64,000 bases of DNA from Ophthalmolycus amberensis (Eukaryota > Chordata > Actinopteri > Perciformes > Zoarcidae), in the NCBI GenBank assembly GCA_024529925.1, contig JAFEUB010000716.1, positions 2,871,412-2,935,411 of the forward strand. Direction: 5' to 3'. Positions 36,311-48,535 of the stretch are shown here, piece by piece. The notes beneath the pieces were generated by a model that did no database searches, was not told the DNA's origin, and was given only the letters and a program-made list of their open reading frames with translations. Position 1 is the first letter of the stretch. Every line of letters starts with the position of its first letter. Made by a program: the position numbers and the translations under genes.

Positions 36311-39300
36311 GATGCATGGATATCCACATGAGGTTGCGAGCAGAGAAGTAAAACAACAGGCGTATGGCCAGCAGTAGTTTATGAAACCTGACAGCAGCCA
36401 TCATCTGACTGCTCATGCTTACTGAAGTCTAACCTTTGCTGTAGGTCAGTGATCTCATTTTCCATGTGTTCATCCAGCGCAGCAGTGCTCAGTCTATAGG
36501 CTCAGTGCCACTTCGACCAGGTGAAAGTTGGACATCAGCAAAGCAGTATGCCAGGTGCAGGAAAACGTGGAAAGATCAGATTGCGCAGCAGACGGTAAGA
36601 GCGGAGGAAAGGTGTAGACGAGGTTGAGACAAAGCCGTAACCTGCTGAGGATGCTCCTGAGCTGCACAGGAGCTAAGGCTGTTAGATTCCCATCGATCTG
36701 GCTCGCTCTGGCTTACTAGTCTACATTTGTACGTTAGGTATACAGGAATTGAATTCCAATTCCACACTTCCGCCAAAAACCGTGCCATGTCTTGGGCTGA
36801 TCTTTCCCCAGAAATCCAAGGCTGTGGGAGGGTTTCAAAGCCCTGTAGAGGAAAGGTGGGAGGATCACTCTTCCACATCTCACAAAAGCCTCTCCATGCT
36901 CATTTCTTTTTCAATTAGCCAAGTAGACCTAGCTATGACCGAGAGCAATATCAGTTTGCGGCATTTAGTCATGGTATTAAATCAAAAAAGGGGCTCATCT
37001 TAGATGATGGATCAATGCTATTTTCCAAGCTGTTAACATGTCCATTATTGTTTAAATTACCACCACTCAAATAATGGTTATCCCGGTCCCATCTCATCCA
37101 ATCGTAGCCTGATGCATGCATCTGAGAATCAGCTTCAGTATGCTTGCCACAGCCCTACAGGTATGAGTCATCTTGTTATTCACAGATCCCACTGATGGCT
37201 TGGGTGGGCAGCTACTTTTTAATTATTTTCAATTAGATTACATATTTTTCAGGGTGCACAAGTGCGTGTGTGTTGTTGGTGACAAACGATCTTTGCAGCC
37301 AGCTGGAGCAGACATTTTGATCTGGGCCAGAAAGTACAGACAGGGTACTTCCTATCCCAGCTTTGGCCAGACAGAGGGCCGTGTGTAACCCGGCATGCTG
37401 CCTACAGACCAACACCACCGTAAAACTGCAAATCTACACTCTGAATTCCACCGTGCTGCCCACCAAGAGACTGCAGCTGTCCACCCGGAAATCTTGGCGT
37501 GCTCATGCCCAATACCATCTCTCAAGAGAGGTTTTATATAAGTTTGGGATTATGGGTGAACAAAAGAAGACTGCAGTGGTGCAATACACACTCATTCTTG
37601 TTCTTCTAATAATACAAGTAAGAATAAATGTGATAAAAACTGCTGCAACTTTAGCTGAAACCCAGCTCGTTAGAAGGTGGGAATATATATTCCAGTGAAA
37701 TTAAGAGAAAACGAATCAAAGCCTTTAATAGTACCGCCGACCGCAGAGGACCTTTCCCACTCTGCCTGTCTGTGTCTCTGCCTGGCTGGGAGGAGAGTGT
37801 CAGTGCTGTCAGGTGCGAGTCAATGCCGTCAGATGCGATCTCATTACGCTAGCTTACCTCAAGGTTAGCAATGGGCTGCTGGCTAGGCACAAAATCGATC
37901 TGCACCAGGGACAGGCGTTAAAGGCCACCGCGGTGTGCAGTGTGCACAAGCCAAACAAGCACTGCACTTTGAAATGCAAAGGTTCACTAATAGGGTGTGT
38001 AGGCACATAACATGTACACAGATCTGAAAGCACACTGCGATTGAGTCTGAAGCCATGTGGAATGGGTGCAGATTGACATATTAACATATTGCAGGGAATT
38101 GCATTGCCTTTCAACTTTCTAATGCAACAAGCAAACGCTTCACCGCGAGCCATATCGAGTCAGTGGTCAACATTTTTAAAAATCTTTTTTTGCTTTATTC
38201 ATACAAAACAAAATGGAAGACCCTATTTTATCATCACAAAATAAATAAGTATTCGATGCTGTCACTTAAAAGAAGGTCCTGAAACATCAAAAACCCGTGC
38301 AAGCATACCACCAAGCCTTGCCTGGTACCTGTGACCCACAGGTTACGTCAGATAATAGCATCCCCGACAGCAAAGTCCCATAATAATGTTGTCTCTTGTT
38401 GCATCAAGCACACGGATGTTTTCTCACAGATGACAGCAGAAAGACTGTCTTCTAATTTCTAACAGGTTTGACAGGAATCCAATAAGCAATGACAAGTGTT
38501 TGCATGCTTCAATCCCTCAGGCCCATCAAAGGTTATGTCAGAGCTCAAAGAAAATGTCCACCTTTATGCATGTTCGTCTGAAAATGCCGTCTGAGGCATC
38601 ATTCATTCCTCAGATCTGAGCATACATGGACATCAAATTAATGGCTGTCACAAATAATACATAAAAAAGCAAGGACTGTTTCTATTCCTATTCCCGGGCG
38701 CTTGCGACCGTCAGTACCAGAAGCTAATACTGAAGCGATTAATATTCATAGGAAACAGCTGGTGTACCTTTGCTCGGGTAGCAGGTGTCCATCGGTGGGG
38801 GATACCGGCGCATTGCTGAGGCTACTCCTCGTCCCGTTCTTTCATTTACACATCTTAATGGGAACAGAGAGCATATGTTTAAATTGCTACAAGGAAACTA
38901 CTCTGTTAATTTTTTTTCTTCAGATTTACTTTCCACAGGGAAACGCTGGCTTTGGAATGAAACATCACAGCGCAGCTTGGACACAGTGTGGCTATTGTGT
39001 TTCATTTACACCTCCACTGTGCAACTTTAGATGCAGAAATAGTACATTTATACTCAGATTGCAGTCTAAATGGTGTTAATAAACAGATTAATGTAATATC
39101 AGGTTAATGCCCCGAGGAGACGTCTTATGAACGCCACAAAGTAAGAGGGAGTTAGGGGGAGTTGACAGTGTTTGCTAATGGAGAGACTTTCCTGGTGTTG
39201 CTTGTGATGAATTTAATGTGAGGTTTGCGAATATAAAGTAATCGTGTATAAAATCTAAATAAATTCAAATGAAGTCAAATTAAGGTGTGCCAAATTAAAA

Positions 39301-40005
39301 TCCAGTAATCTAGGTTGGTTACTTAAATGATGCTTTCTCTGAATTCTAAGATATAATTGTTGTATTTACATGACAGTAACAATAAACAGACTAAAAATGA
39401 GTTTGTAATGGAATTATTAACGTGTCTTTAAAAGCATTGAGCAAGAAATGCTTTTAAAAAAGTTGGTGATTGTTGGAACAGTGGAAAGTCTTTCTCTCCA
39501 GTTTGAAGGAAGTGTGTTTTACGATGAGTTAACATAGAAATTAATCCTGGTGTTCAGTTGTATTTGCAAGGAAAAAAAGTGTAAGAAAATGTACTTTCTT
39601 GACATTTTGTTAGTTTATTTGTTTTTTTTTGTCGTCTAAAAAAAGCTCAGAGAGCTTGTGGAACGAAGCGGACTCGCCGCTCGAACACATCTTCCAGCTG
39701 AACCTACGATGGCCAATGTATTCACCTGCATGAATCACCGTTGGGCCGGATGTTGGGGATAGAAAAGGGCAGAAAAGAGTCAATATGATAAGAATAAGCT
39801 CAGGATGTTACAGAGCAAATCAGATGCAGGCCTCATATATGACATCTGAAAAATAGAGAAAGTGATAAAACAGGGCTGCTAAAGGTGGAATGGCGTAGAC
39901 AACAAAGAGAGGAATGCATTCAGAGGAATCGCTCTCGTAAAGACAGCACATGTCCAGACGAGAATCAAGCGGGGTTCAGGTGGAAAAACTGACAAGTATG
40001 GAGAG

Positions 40006-40008
<3 letters not shown>

Positions 40009-40093
<85 letters not shown>
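40009..40093. repeat. (GA)42 microsatellite
   Basis: A perfect GA run of about 85 bases, the longest dinucleotide array in the window. It is homopurine on plus. Confidence 0.95.
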
Positions 40094-40095
<2 letters not shown>

Positions 40096-40386
40096 GTGAA
40101 CGTCATAGCAAATTCAAAGAGCGTTTCTATTTGTCCTCTTCACTTGTCAAGAGGAACATTTGAAGTGACGTACTCATTTAAGTCAGTGACAAATCAAAGT
40201 CTATCACTGATATTATCCAAAAGCGCGGTGAGTAACCGCTCCTCACTTCACATTTTTCCAAGTCATTGAAGGTACGTGATTGTAGTTTAAACATGAAAAG
40301 AATAAGCTGTGATTTAGCTCCTCAGATGCACTGTATTACCTCACCTCACCAAAAACACTGTCTTTCCTGCACTGTGTGAAAATACT

Positions 40387-40559
40387 GGCACGCACACACA
40401 CACACATGCCTACACAGTAACTCACATGCAAACACACGCACAGACACACACACACACACGCAGAGACACACACACATACACACATTTATGTCCATAAAAT
40501 CACTTTAGTCTTCATAACCACTTTAGCCTTGGAAGCTAGCATCAATGGAAGGACAAACT

Positions 40560-40592
<33 letters not shown>

Positions 40593-40603
40593 ACACACAC
40601 ACT
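40387..40603. repeat. CA-rich degenerate microsatellite cluster
   Basis: Several short CA runs interrupted by TG, GC and AG, then unique sequence from about 40485 to 40558, then a longer CA array at about 40559-40603. Confidence 0.85.
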
Positions 40604-40736
40604 TAACGTACAGCAACGAACGGTGAGCGGTCCAGCCCTTCCATTAGCCTAATGAAGTGGCTCCCTAAGATGGATGACATGACATCACCTCCACCACCAA
40701 TCACAATATCACCCCTAAAAAACCTTCCACTAAAAG

Positions 40737-40750
40737 CCCCCCCCCCCCCC
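40737..40750. repeat. Poly(C) tract, 14 C
   Basis: A homopolymer run followed by further C-rich bases to 40760. Confidence 0.9.
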
Positions 40751-43700
40751 TCCTCCCCCCATTGCTTACTGCAGCAAATGGGACGATGAGCAGTCCAGGG
40801 CGCATTCGGTCCCCTCACAACACTTTTATTGGTCTGGTTATTTATCTCTTTAATGCAATTGGCTGGGAGTGGATGCCTATGTATGTGTCTGGCTAGTAAA
40901 TCACAGTGGGTTGGGTCAGCAAAGTGATTAAAAGAACTTTGGCCCAACAATGACAATGGCACCAAGCGGACGGCATGCAGTCCGTCTGCATTCAGAGCAG
41001 GAACAGGCGGGCAGACGCTACGGGAAGCTTTAGGGCAGCAGCTCCCAGTTTGTATGTCCATACAAATTTAAATTGATATAGAAATGCATTGTTTTTCCTC
41101 CATGTAGACACAAATTTATTTTTACCCACTTCTCAATTACCCTCTCTCCTAACTGGATAACCAAGTCAAACAGAGCTTTTCACGATATGTGATTGCAGGC
41201 TCTGGTGACAAACAACAACCTGAAAATGGCCTGAAAGACTGTGAAGCTGATAGCTCAGAGTAGATGTACGTGATAAACTTTACAAAATGATCATCAAACT
41301 TTGGCGTGGATATGGCCTAAAACACTTCCTGGTTGAGGGGACATAATCTCCCCTTCACCCATTCTACCCCAGAAGGACAAAGACAAGTGTTCATGGGTGG
41401 AAGGATGCAGGTACAGGCATCCATAAACAGGCAGTGTTTTACAGGCAGCGGTACGGCCCGAGGGTCTGTCACGGTTTACGAGTGCCCAGGCCCTTTAAAG
41501 CAGGAGTGTTTAAGTGCGGTATTTACATAAAGCATGGCGAGCTGTCCGTCCCAAGCAGGCCTCACACCAGTGTGGAAATGTTTACTGTTTACCACAGGTT
41601 GATAGGCGGAAGCTGACATGTCATTGGACCAAGAATAAACATATATTCCTGTGCTTTAGGATCTAAATTATAAAGAAATTCCATTTAAAATATTGTCAAA
41701 ACTCAAAGGACGAAATGTAAAATACTGTAATTATTACACAGCTGTGGTTTTTGTAGTACAGCTCAAGCTTTAGCCCTCAGAATACAAACTGTGGTACCAC
41801 AAATCTTTGTTGCACAAGCACATGAAATCAAACCCACATAATGTCACTCGGTTCCAGTGTCAATTTGGCCTTTCCACAGGCCAGCTCGCTCTCTTTTTTC
41901 TCCAGCTTTTATTTTTCAACTTCTTTTACTCCAGAGAGAAAAAAAAGCATATGACGTGATGAAATCACAATGAACGCTATGGAAAACAGGCTCAGCTGCC
42001 CAACTTGGGGGTTCTTGTAGGTGTGTGTCACCTTTACAGTATGTTTGCTTATTATTAGCAGATGTCCCTATCCACTGGGGGAGGTGCACTCCAAACAGAG
42101 GCAGAGGGAGAGAGGAGAGGAGGGATGGGAGGATAGAGGGAGGTGGGAAGTATTGAGATATGCTGGGACAGCAGTACCACTCTGATGCGAGTCACAGGAC
42201 ACACTGTCAGCAGCCATGCAACATCACACACTGACTCATTACGCTGGAGGAGGCGAGATGACAACAGCAGCCATGATCAAGGAGAATGGAAGAGGCGCAT
42301 CAGTGAGAGAAAAGACGATGAAAGGACGCAGTCAGCAATTCTGCCGGTGGCGTTTCTCTCGGCCCTGCGCTGATGATGGCACTAAAACTTACAGATGTAC
42401 ACAAACACACACGCAGCAGACTTAACATTTTCATTCAGGGCTCTCTGTACCTGCTGATCAAAGAAAGTCATATCTTACACATTTTAGTTGGAGTCTGTCC
42501 TCCTAATAAAAACCACGGCATCAGTCATTTTTTAACAAATGTCCAGAAACAATATTCTTACATTTCCAGTCTTGTGGACAGGAAAAGGACGGGAATTGTG
42601 ACTGTAGAGTGATGGGAGCAAAGGACGAATTGGATGGATGGGTCAAGAATATGTCGCAATGACACACCATTGCTCGTTTCCGATCAGTCATCATTTTTGA
42701 TTTGAACCCAAACCAGATTTTTTGCCTCATCCTCGCCCTTAACGACAGCACACATTTTGTCTCTTAATTTAGAGGACTTGTTTTTGAGTTGGGGTCAGTT
42801 CAACAGTGTGTCTTCTCAACATGGTGGAAAAATAAACCTTGATTGTATGTTTTGTAGTTTGTTAAAAGTGAGAGTGTGTTGAACAACTGTTGAACTGATG
42901 TAAACTAAACGATTTCAGCATCTTAGATGTAGACGCAAGGACGGCAGATGGATGGCGCTATCTGCAACACCCTCTTCTCTGATAGAAAAGCCCAAATAAT
43001 TATGACTGCTTAAATGAAATCATCACCTGGTATTCTGACAAAGGAGACTAATTCATAACAAATGCCATCTCAGGTGGGAGGCAAAAAATGAAATCCCATG
43101 ATGTACCGGATTTAGAGAAGAGACGCATGCGTTCATCTAATTATGTAATTTTCTTACACCCTGTTGAGAATATTCACATGCTCTAAATGATACACACCGA
43201 TTAGCATTTTGTTTTGGCTCTTTTTTTTGGGGAAATTTGCTTAAAACATGCAGAACAACACGTCTGACACGTTTCCCTATCCAGGTTACTGAGGACTGCC
43301 TGTATGCATGTGTATGCTTTGATTTGGGCTTGAAGATATGGATTACTTCACTGTAATGTGATTCCACAACATCTTCCCTGGCAAACACCATAATGTGTCT
43401 GTGGATATGTTGACAGTGGACAGGTTTTATTCATAAGGTGTGTGTACGTGCGATGCAAGATGTCATGGCTAGTTGAAGCTTCCTCATTAGAAGCCGATGT
43501 ACGTGTCCGTGTAGCGCGCTGTCCCCTGGCCAAGTGGAAAGCCGGACCATTAGGTCGGCAGAGGAGGGGCCATTTATCAGGCTCTTTTCTGGCTGGGCTA
43601 TATTATCTTCCGTGCTGCTATTTGTCTGAGACCAACCAAGCCGCCGCTGTGACAGGTTGGGAGGGGGGTGGGGGGAGATGAATGATGGGCTGGGAGACAC

Positions 43701-44149
43701 AGCCAGTTTTGCTTCGCTGACAAACTGGGGCAAGAGCTGGAGGGATGTGGCGAGGAGAACGAATGAGAAAGAGCAGAGGTGGAGGCAGGGCAGGGAATGA
43801 ACGCAAACGGGAGACACTGCGGTAGCCGTTCGCAAGAGGACACAATTTGCAGCACCTGTTGGCAGTGATTGATCAAGGGAAGAGGAGAGAGGGTAATGGT
43901 GTCTGGTCTGACACGGAATGAAGTGCTGGGACAGAGGAGAGGGTTAAACCCAGAGACGCAGAGAAAAATAATGTGAGAGAGAATGAGAGGGATATCGGGA
44001 TGGAGGAGGATAATACAGAGTGAAGAGAAGATGGGGAGTGAGGAAACAAACACAAGCAATAAACCATGAGAAAGAAATAGAAGAGTGGGAGATGCATAAA
44101 GAGAAAAGGTCGTTGGTGCGGGAATGTGTGAGGCAGAGAGACGGAGGGA

Positions 44150-44165
44150 ATATATATATATATAT
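44150..44165. repeat. (AT)8 tract
   Basis: A short perfect AT dinucleotide run. Confidence 0.9.
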
Positions 44166-44643
44166 TTGTCCCCTGATGGGAGTGTGTTAGGAGTCCATCT
44201 GTGGAGAAATGAGATCAGTGGCTGACTTAGTGGTAGAGGAAGACTTTGCTGCCCTGCGGCTTACACACTGACTCAACAGCCTCTCCCCCGTCCCTCTCTT
44301 TCACTCTCTGTTCTCATACAACCTGCAGCGCATTTAAGCTGCTGGGCGATTCTGCGTGTGTGTTCAGGTTTGTGTGTGTTGCGCAAAAGCGGACGCAAGC
44401 CTTATTACCCAGGCTGCTGCCCCACTCCACCTCTACATCAAATGACTAGGGCAGTCTCCTCCACTCGGCTCTCCTCACTATCTCTTTTGCTCCATCCTAG
44501 CTGAGACCACAGAGCGCTCTTCTCATGGAATCACCCACTAAATCATCTATCCACCAAACAGACACCTTGGCGAACACTCTTACTGGAAGCTTTCCTTTTC
44601 AATCTAAACACACACAGGACAGAGGGTGGGTCTGTATGCGCAT

Positions 44644-44671
44644 ATGTGTGTGTGTGTGTGTGTGTGTGTGT
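44644..44671. repeat. (TG)14 microsatellite
   Basis: A perfect TG run in the pacrg intron. Confidence 0.95.
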
Positions 44672-44922
44672 ATGGCCGGGAAGGGAGTCAACAAGAAAAG
44701 CAAAATTCCTGTAATGTTTGTTCATATAAACAGCAATGCATTTGTTTATATTTGTGATTCATTTCAGGCAGCTACTCAGAATTCCACTGGTGAGTTTGCG
44801 TGTGAGGTCCTTGTTAAGTTCTCAGTAACTAGGTTTCAAAGGCTTTTGCTAAATCAGGCTACGCCATTGAAACTTGGCTACTAAAGACTTTAGTAATGTT
44901 TAAATCGATTGCTCAATAACAT

Positions 44923-45308
44923 CCAGGGGGCAAGCCACTGGGTCTGACAAGTGAGGCCAATGCGGAAGTGCCCCAAACCTGCATTCTTTCTAATGGCCAG
45001 CAGGGGGCAACTCCACTGATTGCAAAAAGAAGTCAGATTGTATAGAAGTCTGTGAGAAAGCTCCCCTACTTCTCACTTGATTTATTACCCTCAGTAAACA
45101 TTGTAAACATGGGTTTGTCGTCTCAATCGCTTGTTTCAAGTCTTCTTCAATACAACATGATTGATTTAGTAAATTATGGTCCCATTTAGCGTAATATAGA
45201 CAATAAGTCCAGTATGCTTTAGGGTGTGGCTATCGTGCGATTGAAAAGTTGCTACCTCTGCCTCTGCCTCACCACGGCGTTGTTTAGCAACATTCTATGA
45301 CACGTACA
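44923..45308. repeat. High-copy teleost dispersed repeat (unclassified)
   Basis: The segment beginning CCAGGGGGCAAGCCACTGGG continues through AATGGCCAGCAGGGGGC, a TTATTACCCTCAGTAAAC stretch, TTCAAGTCTTCTTCAATAC and a CACCACGGCGTTGTT end. It matches, from memory, a repeat seen at high copy in percomorph fish genomes. There is no reading frame of note and no clear target-site duplication was found. The element may extend to about 45480 through the GCTAGCGTTAGG-type sequence. Family name and class are not assigned. Confidence 0.6.
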
Positions 45309-45843
45309 TTCGTTTACAGCATTTAAATCACAGTTAATATCAAAGCTAACATGAATGACATATCCACGTTGCTAACCAAGCTAGCGTTAGGTGGTAACTT
45401 AGCGTTTGCTATGCTAACGGTACCTAGCTCGGCTGACAAACGATTTAATACATTTAACTGATCATTCTTTAAATTCAGGTACGACTTTGTTTTCTTTTTA
45501 TATTATGCATAGATGAAGAAATATGTATGCTTCAGAGTTAGCGATATCCATGCAGTTAAGAATTAGTGGTCAATATCAATTATATATATTCTGTAATTTA
45601 CAGTAATATTAAGTCATTAGCATAGTGTTTTGTAATACATTGGCTTTTTCAGGAGTACAAAAAAAGACTTAATAAACACGAAGGGTATAATGAACTAGAA
45701 CAAACTGCTCGTGCAACTGGCATCGCTACTCAAAGTACATATATGTGTCCACTTATGATCACATTCATCACACAGGTAACCACATACACCACAGGAGTGA
45801 GCACCAAAACCATATGAAAAAACGATACTCAACCCGCACACCC

Positions 45844-45844
<1 letters not shown>

Positions 45845-45882
<38 letters not shown>
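45845..45882. repeat. (AC)19 microsatellite
   Basis: A perfect AC run in the pacrg intron. Confidence 0.95.
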
Positions 45883-45884
<2 letters not shown>

Positions 45885-47049
45885 ATAGTACATCTAACAC
45901 AACAAAGACCCTCTCGTCCCAGGAAACCATGATGAATTGAGAAACAGGCCCGGTGCTGGTGATGCGGTGACAGAGTGTGCCAGAGGGGAGCTAGAGGAGG
46001 GAGGAGAGGAAGGTGAGCCAGAGGGGCAAGGACGATTAGAGCGCCTGGAGGATGCTGAGGAGGAGAAGGAGGAAGAAGTGAGGAAGAGAGACTGAAACAC
46101 GAAAGAAGAGCAGCAGAGGAGGATAGCTAATGGGTCATAGTATCAGACTGAGATTACTTTGCCGCTGGGCTTCCCTGATTACAGCACAGTGCTGGACAAC
46201 AATAAAAGACACGAGGATTGGCGTGAACGGCGCAGACACCCAATCAACACACTCCGAGAGCCTGAGGGTCCAATGGGAAGCAACAGCTACAGCTCTCCGT
46301 TCTCAACATCACGGTGTGCTGTTTATGTCTACAAGTACCTTTGTGTTACATAAAGTGCGTGTACATTGTGGAGTACATTCATTAGTGAGCTCACCAAAGC
46401 TATTTCTCCCCCTCACTCTTCTCTGGTTTCAGAGCAATCAACCAGGCTCTTATAATACACACTCTCTCCTTGCTCAAACTTTCCTCTCGATCTATGTTTC
46501 ATGCCTTGACTGGGTGTACTAGACGGAGCCGGAGCACACAGTGCTCCGGCCTTCATACGGAGTCACACAATTCTCCTGGCCTTATGAGGACGAGGAGGAG
46601 AGAGCATTAAATTAATCAGGAGTGTCTCATTTCTGCGTGTCACTCTTCTCTCACTGTCTTTTCTCACTGCTCTATCTGGCTATATGATGTTTGAAGAGAG
46701 TAGCAGTGTCTGTTGGTGGCTTTTTAAACAGTTTCAGAATGTAATAGCTTATTTTTGCCAGCCTCATTCCATCCGAAACAAACTGACCAACTCTATGCAT
46801 CCAATTGAGGATTTAAGTCTGCAAATATAGTGTCTCAGCTGAATGGGTAGTCGATTTGGAAGAATGGATGTTTTTCAACTGTCATCTTGGAAGAATCTGG
46901 CTTTTGTTTGTGATCTTCAAACGGCACTCTGTGGTTCAACTATTGATTTGAAAGTTGGAGCTGCATGTGATTTGTTGTGTCGAGGCAGTTATTTTTCTTT
47001 CCACTCAGAGTATTTAAATATTTCAACGAGAAGCTGAAATTAGTCAAAG

Positions 47050-47290
47050 AAAATAAATCAGCAACTACTTTGATAATTGACAAGTCGTTTATGAAGCAAA
47101 AATGCCAAACGATTTCTCACTCCAGCTTGTTAAATGTGAGGATTTTCTGCTTTTTCTCTGTTTCTTGTCAGTGCAAATTGAATAGGATTTTCTTCGAACA
47201 AAACAAACAATTGGATGACATCACCTCGGACATGCCAATACATATTTCTCACTATTTTCTGACCTTTTATAGATTAAACAATTAATCAGG
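47050..47290. repeat. High-copy teleost dispersed repeat (AATTAATC-type ends)
   Basis: The order of landmarks matches, from memory, an abundant short repeat of fish genomes that ends in ATTAATCG-like sequence: GCAAAAATGCCAAAC, CTCCAGCTTGTTAAATGTGA, GGATTTTCTGCTTTTTCTCT, GTGCAAATTGAATA, a GGATGACATCACCT motif, and a terminal TATAGATTAAACAATTAATC. It is diverged from the remembered form, suggesting an old insertion. It is non-coding. The superfamily is not assigned. Confidence 0.6.
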
Positions 47291-48456
47291 AAAACAAAAA
47301 TCTTTCCAGTTCTTCGAAAAGCTTTACCTTGAACTTCACATTTCACGGTACATTGTAAATCAATCCCTTATGGGTTATGATCCCAGAATCTGGTCTTTTA
47401 TTGAGATTATCACATTTTTTAAAGCATACTAATCTTCAGGGAAAAATTATTTGACTTCCATGCCCAGGAGAGGGGGACGGAGTGGAGTCGATTAGTCATT
47501 TGTGGTGAGGATCATTTATATTAATAACAAGCGGGAGTGTGCCTGCAGCCGTGCCTCAGCTCATGTCCCTGTGATGAATGCTTTATTGGTTGGTGTCCAA
47601 TATTTCTTGAATATTCATTATTACTATACATATATAGATTTTATGCAGTCATGGGTTTCATTCCCTTTAGCGATTCCTTTTAATCTATATGGGAGTGGAA
47701 CAAATAATTGAATTCCTAGAAAAGTTAACATATTTATGCAAAGTATTTAGTGCCATAACACACCGTACTGAAAAACAACAGATAAAACATGAATGTAAAA
47801 AAATCCTCACAAAGTTCATCCACTGCAATGTGACAGCCTGATATGAATGTGTGTCTCTATTCCAAGCAAAGATAGTGATTCTGTTACCTATGGATCCACT
47901 CTGTCTCCATATCTCTGACTCTCAGCCGTGTTCCGGGCACTTTGTGGGGCTCCCTGGGGAGAAAGGTTACACCGCTGATCTGCTACAGTGCAATCAGACT
48001 TCAGACAGAGCCTTGAACTTCAGCTGTATCCTGAGCGGCAGCTGGATACGGGTGTGAGTTAGAGAGAGGCAGATGCACGGTGAAAGTGGGAGGTAGCGAG
48101 GAGCAAGTCCAAAAGTTAAGAGAAATATGCCCCTTGAATAATCAACGGCCCAAATCAATTTGTTCAAAGTCCAAGAGGAGCGGGCGGACTACAGAGGAAT
48201 GTGTGGAGTGGGCGGTCGCTCAGCGAGCATCCAAGTCCGTATCTCCGACAAACACACAACAGCCAGTCGGCCTGAGTCCAGAGAGGAGATGGCCAGGAGG
48301 GACGGGACCGAGGAGAGGGACAAAATGCTTCTTATTTTTCTTCTCTTCTTTCCTTTCTTCTTTCTGTTTTTTATAGATGCTGCAATGCACATCTAAAGTC
48401 ATACTTAAAATTTTTTTTTTTATCAACAACTACTTGTTTCATTCAATCTAACCTAA

Positions 48457-48535
48457 ATGGACAAAAGTATGTGGACACGTGAACAAAGAATACAAACATC
48501 TGAACATTTCACCCATTTGTTATTGTGACGAGAAT
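48457..48535. mobile_element. Fragment resembling a Tc1/mariner-like element end
   Basis: TGGACAAAAGTATGTGGACA followed by CGTGAACA and then CATCTGAACATTTCACCCAT resembles the conserved end sequence of Tc1-like elements common in fish. Only one end is visible, with no transposase and no matching inverted repeat nearby, so this would be a short relic. The recognition is from memory. Confidence 0.45.

Noticed and set aside
36480..36900. Minus-strand frame considered as a possible upstream pacrg exon
   Set aside because: The translation has none of the conserved PACRG motifs and no convincing acceptor/donor pair at matching phase.
40603..41061. 152-codon minus-strand frame
   Set aside because: It crosses a poly(C) tract, giving an artefactual glycine run, and has no recognisable domain.
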